From the NCBI GenBank assembly GCA_001587675.1, contig LNGD01000046.1:1-10909 (forward strand): a stretch of 10,909 nt of DNA, in the 5' to 3' direction. Under the pieces are notes generated by a model. The model searched no databases and was not told the origin of the DNA. It saw nothing but the letters and a program-made list of their open reading frames with translations. Both the position numbers and the translations under genes were made by a program. Positions 5,192-10,909 of the stretch are shown in pieces. Within the stretch, counting starts at the first letter, position 1. Each line of letters starts with the position of its first letter. The DNA comes from Candidatus Methanofastidiosum methylothiophilum. GTDB lineage: Archaea; Methanobacteriota_B; Thermococci; Methanofastidiosales; Methanofastidiosaceae.

Positions 5192-8100
5192 CTACAAAGG
5201 ATTTTTCTTCTTTCCTTTAATAACTTCTTTTGGGTCAGGTATAGAAGAAGGATTGCCAGAGAAAAAGTGATGATTATCATTTTCTTTTTTACCTTTTATA
5301 ACTTCCTTTAATTCTGGTGTCGCAATATATCTATCCGGTGAACTTGTAGGTTTTTTATCTAGCAATTCTTTAATTGAAGATGGGATGTCGGGCGAGGTAT
5401 GATTATATTTAAAGTTATTAGTCCATGAATTGTTTTTCTTAGATGATCCATTGTCCTCATTAAAAGGGTTTTCAGGTGCCCCGTTATTCTTTTTCTGTTT
5501 GTATTCTTTGTAAGCTTTTTCAACTGAAGGGGGCAAATCCAAATTAACATTCTTTGGTACTACTCTTCCCTTCACTTCCCTTAAAGGTTCTTCGTATTCA
5601 ACATGTTTTTTATTTTCAAGTTCATTAATCTCATTCAATATTTTATTTTGGAATTCATCTAGTTCTTTCCTATCCATCAATTTTGTTGTTGTAGGTGGCT
5701 CTTCATAAGATTCGTAATGTTGTTCTTGTTTATTCACTAAATTTTGTCTATTTTCAATTTCTTCCAAAGTTTTTGAAATCTCCGATCTTAAAGATTCAAT
5801 TTCTTTTTGATCAAGTAAATCTATTTTATTCTTATCTTGTATAGTAGATTTAAGTTCTTCAAGTTCTTTTCTTATCTCTTCAGGTGATCTAAATTCTAAT
5901 CTTGGAGGCCTTATTTCAATTTTCTGTTTAGCTTCAATATCCTGATTAATTCCATTAATTGATTTATCGGAGTAATTCAATCTATCTTTAAAAGTAGAGA
6001 AATCTTCTTCAATAATATTTAGGGAGTCTAATTCTTTCTTAATATTCTCTTTCCTAAGTTCTTTTTTTGCTTCAGATTCCTTTGGATGGTACAAATGCGA
6101 TAATGAAAATGGCTTCTTTTCTTGAGGTATTCCTTCCTTTTTCTTTGAAATTTGGAATTTGCCGTTTGGTTTTATTGAAGGTGGTGCAACTCTTCTACCA
6201 AGTAACTCATTATCTATTTGCTCATCAGATAAAATATTAATATTTTCACGTGTTGCAAATTCTTTAAATTTGTTTTCTGCTTCAAGACTTGGAGAACTTG
6301 GTATAGGTTGTCTATTTTTAGATGAAACTTTATCTTTCTTCTTAAAGAATCCGAATTTTTTTTCAGATTTTGGTTCTTTGACAACAAATTTTGGTTCAGG
6401 TTCAGGAGCTGGTTTTGGTATTGGAATTGTTTTATCTGATTTGATAGTTTTTTGTTTTTGTTTTGAGAATAATTTGAATCCTTTTTTAGAAGATATCTTT
6501 TCTTTTTTATCGGGTTCGACTGTTGATGTAGTAACCTTAGGGATAGAAGTTTGTGTCGAAGTTGGCCTTTTTGACCTAAAAGATTTGTATATTGAGTATC
6601 CTACAATCGATAAAAGTAAGACAATAATAACAATTAGTATGTAAGGTAAATATGGTGAGGACTTTATCTCTTCTATAGTTTCTGTTACCGCTTGAGGGAC
6701 ATTAGGTATTGTAGTTTGAGGAACTTGCTTTGCTTTGATGCTAACAGTTGTTCTTTCAACATCAAATGATTTGGACTCTCCAAAAACATTGTTCCAGTAA
6801 AATTTTGAATCTTCAAGAATATATGCCCCAGATTTTTTAGCTTTAACTTGAATTACTTTTGCTACTTCACTTCCTCCTTTTATTTCGCCAATCAAAATCT
6901 CTTTTTCACCAGATATTATCTCAAATTCAGGAGGGAGATTTTCTACTAATTTGACATCATAAATATCGTCTTTTCCCCAGTTTTTAATAGTATAAGTAAT
7001 CTTTAATGTTTCTCCTTCTTCTATTTCATTTGCCGAAATAGTTCTAGATACAGATGGGCCCCATACAGTTACCAAAGTAGGCGATAGTGTCTTAGTTCCT
7101 TTAACACCCCACTCATCTTCATATGTTGATAAAGTTTGACCTACCTGGTACTCTCCTCCCTGTGAAGGAACAAGTGTATATCTTAATGTCACTCTCTCTC
7201 CAGGTTTTAGTTGACCGCCCCAGTAATTAATTCCTGTTGTAACTTGAAGATTTGAAGGAACTTTATCTTCAATGCGAACATTTTTTGCATCACCGTCTCC
7301 AGTGTTAGTAATAATTGTAATTACCGGGATAATATGGCCTACCCGGATTATATCAGATTCATAATCAGATTCTTCTCTAATTAAATTTATATTTGGGGAT
7401 CTTCCACCTACTGTTACGTTTGTCGATGTTTCTGATTTTGACTTAATACCGGCTATATCCTCAAATTCAGATAAAGTCCTGATAGTAAATATCTTATCTT
7501 TATTCTCTTGAAGTGTTCTGACAGTAAACTTTGTAGTTCTTGAATCCCCTTCTTTCAAAGTATCAATGAATCCACCTAGCTCTCCATCAACTAATTCTAT
7601 ATCCCCAGATATTGTATTTATGTAGCTAATTTTCTTTGCAATACCGTCCCCGGAATTAGTAACAGTTAGAACAATATCCACATATTTATAATCGCCAAAG
7701 TTGTATTCTTCGTTAAAGTATTGTATATTAGAAGTTGTTATTTTTGGCTGCCCATTAACTCTTACAGAAGTACCCGAAGCAATATGTTCAAAACTATTTC
7801 CTTCCAGATCATAATATAATAATTTAGTGTCCCCTATTTTATACTCGCCAGGGTATGAAGCAGTGATAATATACTTAAACATTTTTTCTTGTTCAGGTTT
7901 TAATTCATCTATAGTATACTCAATTTTTTTCAATTTCGGAGTGTCGATTAATCTAAAACCTTCAGGCACTATATCCAAAACTTTAATATTTCTCGCTATT
8001 TTATTACCAGTATTTCTCACAACAAGTACTACAATTACAGAATCTCCTCTAGATATAGTAACTCTATCTAATTTTTTAAGAATCTCAAGTCTTGGGAATT

Positions 8101-10138
8101 CTTTGTAAACGGTAACAGGTTCAATATCTGAAGTAGTCTTATATTTTTTACCGGCCTCGTCCTCAAACAATAATTGAGTTTTAAATTCAAATTTTCCTAT
8201 TTCCAATGCTTTAACTTTATAGATTAATGTTTTGGTTTCATTCTTTGCCATTTTGTCTATATTAAGGGTAGCGGTACCATCTATAAGTTCAAAACCATCT
8301 GGGATATAATCAACAAGTTTTATTTTAGTTGCAGTAATATCGCCTACATTTTTAATTCTAACTTCAACATCAGTTGTTTCCCCCACGAATAGATTTTGTT
8401 TTACAATATTTCTTGTAATTTGAAACTCTGGTTGTTTTGGTAAAATAGTGACCAAAGTCTTATCGCTTGTAGAATAATCTTGGACTACCTCTTCATTTTT
8501 TTCATTAAAATATCCCATTTGGTAGGATATGTCTATTTGAATCGGAGAAACTTTTAAATAATCTGTATGGGGTGCTTTGTATTTGAAAACAATAAGCCTT
8601 GTTTCGTCTGGCTCCATATATTTTATTTCTAAACATGCTTCGTTGTCTGAACCACAGTAACATTTATTTCCAGTTAAGAAAGTAAAATCTTTTGCAGTTA
8701 CATGTATCTTAACGTTTCTGGCAGGTATATCGCCTGTATTCTGGATTTCTGTGACATACCAAAAAGTGGCATCGGATTGGGGTTTCTCAATTTCATTGTC
8801 ACTGTCAAATTCAAAATCTTCTGGCCGCATTATAGGGTGAATAACTGGAGTCCAAATTACGGTCTTTCCGCCTAACTCATATACTACCAACTCTCGTATG
8901 TTCTTGCAAGTGTTATCTTTTCCAATTATTACTTTGTCACCTTCGTATAACTGGCCTGGCTGAACAAAAGACCCATTGGCTTCTCTAAAATTGTAGACAT
9001 ACTGAATATTACCATTCACAAGGGCAACGTTAAAATCATAAGTATTGCCATCAAATTCAAGTGATCCGGAACTAGCATTAATATCAATATCTCCCAATAG
9101 AACTGTTTTAATACCTTCTCTACTACCCCTAAGGAATGTTCTATTTACATCCTCTATTTCTCCTCTATAAAGAGTAGTTTCATTAATAGATATCTCCGGT
9201 TCTTTTCTTTTTGTAACAGTTATGTTAAGTTTGTATCTTCCAAAATAATTAGCATTTTCATGATCGTTAATTTCGTTAATTTTTATTTTAATAATATCAT
9301 CTACATACAATGTATCTCCCGGCAAAACGACCTGTTGTATGACCATTGTTCCCTTTCTGTATACTTCTAATATTCCTCGTTCAGGTGGCATTACAGGGTG
9401 TCTTCTCTGTAAATCTTTTAATAAAATAGTATAGTCGTCGACTACGGTAAGGTCTCCAATTTCTATCCAACCTTGGAATACTGCATCAGGGTCATAATAA
9501 GGGCCGGGTAATAATACAAAATCCTGAGTAAGAGTAAGAGGTAATGGTGGAACTGAAACTCGTACTTTTTTAGGCAACCACCCTACTCCAGATGCCTCAA
9601 GGTCGTATACGCCTTCTACATTTGAAAGGGTATAGTTACCATCTTTAGAAGTAATTGAAGTAGCTAGTATATTTTCTGTTCCAGGGTAATATGCAGTTAC
9701 TGTTGCACCTTCGATCGGTGTTAAGCCATCAGGTTCATAAACATGCCCTACTGCACTACCATTTGTATCAGTTAATGTAAAATTAAAATCCGGAATACAC
9801 ATAGACATGCAAGTATTAGCTTCTCTTGATAAGGGATAATCAGATTTATATCCCGGTGCATATGCCCTAATTCGATATTTCCCATGCTCTAGTGGGTAGA
9901 TATAATAAGTACCGTTCACATCCGTTATGGCAGCGCCTTTTATAGGTGGACAAGCGTTATTGTCATTTGCTTTATAGGCATCAACAGTTGCTCCAGCTAT
10001 ACCTACAGGTGTTGCATTTGTATCCTTTACTCTTCCTGATATTGCCCCTTGAGCCAAAACTGGGTTAGCAACAACGCTTGTAATGAATATCGATAACAAA
10101 ATTATATTTAGTAAGTATAAATAACTGGATTTTTTCAT
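5192..10138 (-). CDS. Giant bitopic surface protein: S-layer-like (COG1361/CARDB-DUF11) ectodomain, one membrane helix, long cytoplasmic tail
   Basis: Function is unknown; it is probably an envelope scaffold or adhesin. In 1648 residues I see a signal peptide (1-29, likely cleaved after VLA) and two carboxypeptidase-regulatory-like beta modules (about 31-122 and 127-210), each with a DVNGTY/SKDGNY turn. A beta-rich region like archaeal S-layer-related proteins follows (about 220-440). Then come six tandem CARDB/DUF11-like repeats of about 108-130 residues, marked by N-x-G followed by an A-x-x-[IV]-type strand (Asn at 467, 597, 709, 828, 945, 1053). One membrane helix (about 1165-1183) is followed by YKSFRSKRP, so the remaining roughly 460 residues should be cytoplasmic. 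That tail is Lys/Glu/Ser/Pro-rich with likely coiled coils (about 1355-1376, 1415-1470, 1486-1513) and short repeated motifs near the end. Eleven N-x-S/T sequons lie in the ectodomain and suggest N-glycosylation. It is flanked by separate transcription units; ATG 10138 has AGGTGG four bases upstream. Confidence 0.85.
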   Translation of the reverse strand: MKKSSYLYLLNIILLSIFITSVVANPVLAQGAISGRVKDTNATPVGIAGATVDAYKANDNNACPPIKGAAITDVNGTYYIYPLEHGKYRIRAYAPGYKSDYPLSREANTCMSMCIPDFNFTLTDTNGSAVGHVYEPDGLTPIEGATVTAYYPGTENILATSITSKDGNYTLSNVEGVYDLEASGVGWLPKKVRVSVPPLPLTLTQDFVLLPGPYYDPDAVFQGWIEIGDLTVVDDYTILLKDLQRRHPVMPPERGILEVYRKGTMVIQQVVLPGDTLYVDDIIKIKINEINDHENANYFGRYKLNITVTKRKEPEISINETTLYRGEIEDVNRTFLRGSREGIKTVLLGDIDINASSGSLEFDGNTYDFNVALVNGNIQYVYNFREANGSFVQPGQLYEGDKVIIGKDNTCKNIRELVVYELGGKTVIWTPVIHPIMRPEDFEFDSDNEIEKPQSDATFWYVTEIQNTGDIPARNVKIHVTAKDFTFLTGNKCYCGSDNEACLEIKYMEPDETRLIVFKYKAPHTDYLKVSPIQIDISYQMGYFNEKNEEVVQDYSTSDKTLVTILPKQPEFQITRNIVKQNLFVGETTDVEVRIKNVGDITATKIKLVDYIPDGFELIDGTATLNIDKMAKNETKTLIYKVKALEIGKFEFKTQLLFEDEAGKKYKTTSDIEPVTVYKEFPRLEILKKLDRVTISRGDSVIVVLVVRNTGNKIARNIKVLDIVPEGFRLIDTPKLKKIEYTIDELKPEQEKMFKYIITASYPGEYKIGDTKLLYYDLEGNSFEHIASGTSVRVNGQPKITTSNIQYFNEEYNFGDYKYVDIVLTVTNSGDGIAKKISYINTISGDIELVDGELGGFIDTLKEGDSRTTKFTVRTLQENKDKIFTIRTLSEFEDIAGIKSKSETSTNVTVGGRSPNINLIREESDYESDIIRVGHIIPVITIITNTGDGDAKNVRIEDKVPSNLQVTTGINYWGGQLKPGERVTLRYTLVPSQGGEYQVGQTLSTYEDEWGVKGTKTLSPTLVTVWGPSVSRTISANEIEEGETLKITYTIKNWGKDDIYDVKLVENLPPEFEIISGEKEILIGEIKGGSEVAKVIQVKAKKSGAYILEDSKFYWNNVFGESKSFDVERTTVSIKAKQVPQTTIPNVPQAVTETIEEIKSSPYLPYILIVIIVLLLSIVGYSIYKSFRSKRPTSTQTSIPKVTTSTVEPDKKEKISSKKGFKLFSKQKQKTIKSDKTIPIPKPAPEPEPKFVVKEPKSEKKFGFFKKKDKVSSKNRQPIPSSPSLEAENKFKEFATRENINILSDEQIDNELLGRRVAPPSIKPNGKFQISKKKEGIPQEKKPFSLSHLYHPKESEAKKELRKENIKKELDSLNIIEEDFSTFKDRLNYSDKSINGINQDIEAKQKIEIRPPRLEFRSPEEIRKELEELKSTIQDKNKIDLLDQKEIESLRSEISKTLEEIENRQNLVNKQEQHYESYEEPPTTTKLMDRKELDEFQNKILNEINELENKKHVEYEEPLREVKGRVVPKNVNLDLPPSVEKAYKEYKQKKNNGAPENPFNEDNGSSKKNNSWTNNFKYNHTSPDIPSSIKELLDKKPTSSPDRYIATPELKEVIKGKKENDNHHFFSGNPSSIPDPKEVIKGKKKNPL

Positions 10139-10142
10139 TGTT

Positions 10143-10148
10143 CCACCT
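10143..10148 (-). promoter_or_regulatory. Shine-Dalgarno site of the giant surface-protein gene
   Basis: The minus strand has AGGTGG four bases before the ATG at 10138, a good match to the archaeal anti-Shine-Dalgarno (GGAGGTGAT type). It fixes the start immediately before the signal peptide. Confidence 0.8.
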
Positions 10149-10185
10149 AATTATGAATATCCGATATCAATTATGATTTAATAAA

Positions 10186-10193
10186 TATATAAA
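10186..10193 (-). promoter_or_regulatory. Canonical TATA box of the giant surface-protein gene
   Basis: The minus strand reads TTTATATA, the classic methanogen box A. Transcription would begin near 10164, giving a leader of about 26 nt that contains the AGGTGG site. This makes the surface-protein gene its own transcription unit. Confidence 0.65.
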
Positions 10194-10277
10194 GCTTTTG
10201 GTATTATTGATTAACAATAACTATTTTTAATTTTTAGAATTAGTAATTAATTCTTATAGTAATAACTTATTAAAATT

Positions 10278-10297
10278 ATAATTATTAATAAAAAAAG
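10278..10297 (-). terminator. T-run terminator of the MinD-small membrane protein unit
   Basis: Just after the TAA of the small gene the minus strand has a run of seven T (10290-10296) followed by more AT-rich sequence. This is the usual form of an archaeal terminator and separates the unit from the downstream surface-protein gene. Confidence 0.55.
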
Positions 10298-10305
10298 TAT
10301 AGATA

Positions 10306-10509
10306 TTATTTAGAAAGTTTCTTAATTCTAGCAAGACGTGCCCTTAGTATTTCAAGTTCTTCTCTGGATAATCTACCGCCACGTAATCTCTCAAGTTCTT
10401 CCTTTTGCAGATAAACTTTTACTCCTAAGATTACGTTTATGATTATGCTAATAATAGCTATAACAAAAATTATTATCCAACTATTTATCATTACATCTAA
10501 GAATGCCAT
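10306..10509 (-). CDS. Small single-pass membrane protein with C-terminal coiled coil
   Basis: I do not recognise the family. The 67-residue protein starts MAFLDVMINSW, has one strongly hydrophobic helix of about 23 residues (WIIIFVIAIISIIINVILGVKV region), then a charged heptad-like helix, YLQKEELERLRGGRLSREEL, ending IKKLSK. The basic C-terminal side suggests that the coiled coil faces the cytoplasm. Start choice: an in-frame TTG at 10524 would add five residues but overlap minD by 11 bases. The ATG at 10509 is preceded by GGAGATGAT three bases upstream and is much better supported. It sits four bases after the minD stop, so the two are surely in one operon and probably translationally coupled. 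A membrane partner or anchor for the MinD-like ATPase is plausible but inferred from context only. Confidence 0.75.
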   Translation of the reverse strand: MAFLDVMINSWIIIFVIAIISIIINVILGVKVYLQKEELERLRGGRLSREELEILRARLARIKKLSK

Positions 10510-10512
10510 ACT

Positions 10513-10521
10513 ATCATCTCC
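10513..10521 (-). promoter_or_regulatory. Shine-Dalgarno site that decides the small-gene start
   Basis: The minus strand reads GGAGATGAT, one mismatch from GGAGGTGAT, three bases before ATG 10509. It overlaps the TGA stop of the upstream MinD-like gene, indicating coupling of the two genes. Confidence 0.8.
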
Positions 10522-10909
10522 CAAAGAATCCTCCCATTAGTTTATTCATAGATTTTGTAGAATGCTCAAATTCAGCTTTCTTACCAGCAATTTTTGTTGC
10601 AATATCTTTAATAGCTAATGAAGCTGGAGATTTTGGGTCCAATAATACAAAAGGTTTCCCTAAAGTGGTTGATTTTTTAACTATTGGGTCCTCGGGAATA
10701 TTTCCAATTATTCTAAGTTCTAGTATGGCCTCTATTTCTGGGCCAGAAACTTCTGTTGGGTCACCTCTTACTCTATTTACTATTACACCCAGGATTCTTG
10801 TTCCCAATTTTTCTGCTACAAGTTTTATTTTTAAAGCGTCTGATAATGACGTAATTTCAGGGTTTACTATTAAAAGCATATTTTGAGATGCCGCAATAGA
10901 TGTAACTGC
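10514..10909 (-). CDS. minD: MinD/ParA-type P-loop ATPase (C-terminal part only)
   Basis: Only the last 131 residues are in the window; the Walker A region lies beyond position 10909. Seen: AVTSIAASQNMLLIVNPEIT followed by SLSDALKIKLVAEKLGT, then ILGVIVNRVRGD, EAILELRIIGNIPEDP, a TTLGKPFVLLDPKSPAS segment and a terminal STKSMNKLMGGFFGR. These match, in order, the C-terminal half of archaeal MinD proteins (NPE-x-x-SL-x-DA, VVNR, IPED, LGKP, SPA). MinD proteins are ATP-switching dimers that bind the membrane through a C-terminal amphipathic helix and position other complexes. The Gly/Phe/Arg-rich end is a candidate membrane-targeting helix. Archaea carry several MinD paralogues with varied clients (for example chemoreceptor and archaellum positioning), so the cargo is unknown. 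It is followed after four bases by the small membrane protein gene. Confidence 0.88.
   Translation of the reverse strand, partial: AVTSIAASQNMLLIVNPEITSLSDALKIKLVAEKLGTRILGVIVNRVRGDPTEVSGPEIEAILELRIIGNIPEDPIVKKSTTLGKPFVLLDPKSPASLAIKDIATKIAGKKAEFEHSTKSMNKLMGGFFGR

Noticed and set aside
6159..6644. 161-residue plus-strand open frame over the giant gene's tail
   Set aside because: It is the reverse complement of Lys/Glu-rich coding sequence, which gives Phe/Ser-rich pseudo-proteins; no start signal is seen.
10510..10524. TTG start at 10524 for the small membrane protein
   Set aside because: It would place the GGAGATGAT site inside the coding region and overlap minD; ATG 10509 has ideal spacing from that site.
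1..10909. CRISPR arrays, tRNA or rRNA genes, insertion sequences
   Set aside because: I found no regular spaced repeats, cloverleaf, rRNA-like stretches or transposase motifs on either strand. The tandem repeats present are protein-domain repeats within the giant gene.

Overview
The window comes from an AT-rich methanogenic (or at least MCR-bearing) archaeon, most likely a euryarchaeote. The evidence is a nearly complete methyl-coenzyme M reductase beta subunit (mcrB), the ATP-dependent MCR activator AtwA, an archaeal PCNA clamp, an archaeal Trm-G10 tRNA methyltransferase, TATA-type promoters and Shine-Dalgarno sites of the GGAGGTGAT type. The low GC and gene set would suit a lineage such as Methanofastidiosales or Methanococcales/Methanobacteriales. 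That placement is a guess; the sequence alone does not settle it.

Layout. Positions 1-1206 (minus) hold mcrB, which is cut by the window edge and is the first gene of the expected mcr operon. A 377-bp intergenic region follows, from which mcrB and atwA (1584-3200, plus) diverge. The two candidate promoters share an identical 10-base box, ACTTAAATAT. The mcrB leader holds two perfect hairpins and a strong ribosome binding site. A convergent spacer (3201-3396) has T-rich ends and a hairpin. Positions 3397-5142 (minus) hold pcn and trm-G10 in a tight pair (stop TAG abutting ATG), apparently driven by a short-leader or leaderless promoter in a 49-bp gap. Positions 5192-10138 (minus) are a single 1648-residue gene for a secreted, once-membrane-spanning surface protein. 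A 167-bp spacer with a T-run terminator and a canonical TATA box separates it from a two-gene unit at 10306-10909 (minus): a MinD-like ATPase (N-terminus outside the window) and a 67-residue membrane protein with a coiled coil.

How the genes fit together. MCR catalyses the last step of methanogenesis and AtwA is needed to activate it reductively, so the shared divergent control region makes sense as co-regulation of an enzyme and its activator. PCNA and Trm-G10 are information-processing genes, paired probably for expression rather than for a common reaction. The most unusual part is the 5.2-10.9 kb half. The giant protein has two carboxypeptidase-regulatory-like modules, further beta-rich modules and six tandem CARDB/DUF11-like repeats outside the cell. 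It then has one membrane helix and an unusually long (about 460 residue), charged, coiled-coil-bearing cytoplasmic tail with repeated short motifs. It lies next to a MinD-like ATPase and a small membrane coiled-coil protein, which raises the possibility of an envelope-to-cytoplasm positioning or scaffolding system. That link is inferred from proximity only.
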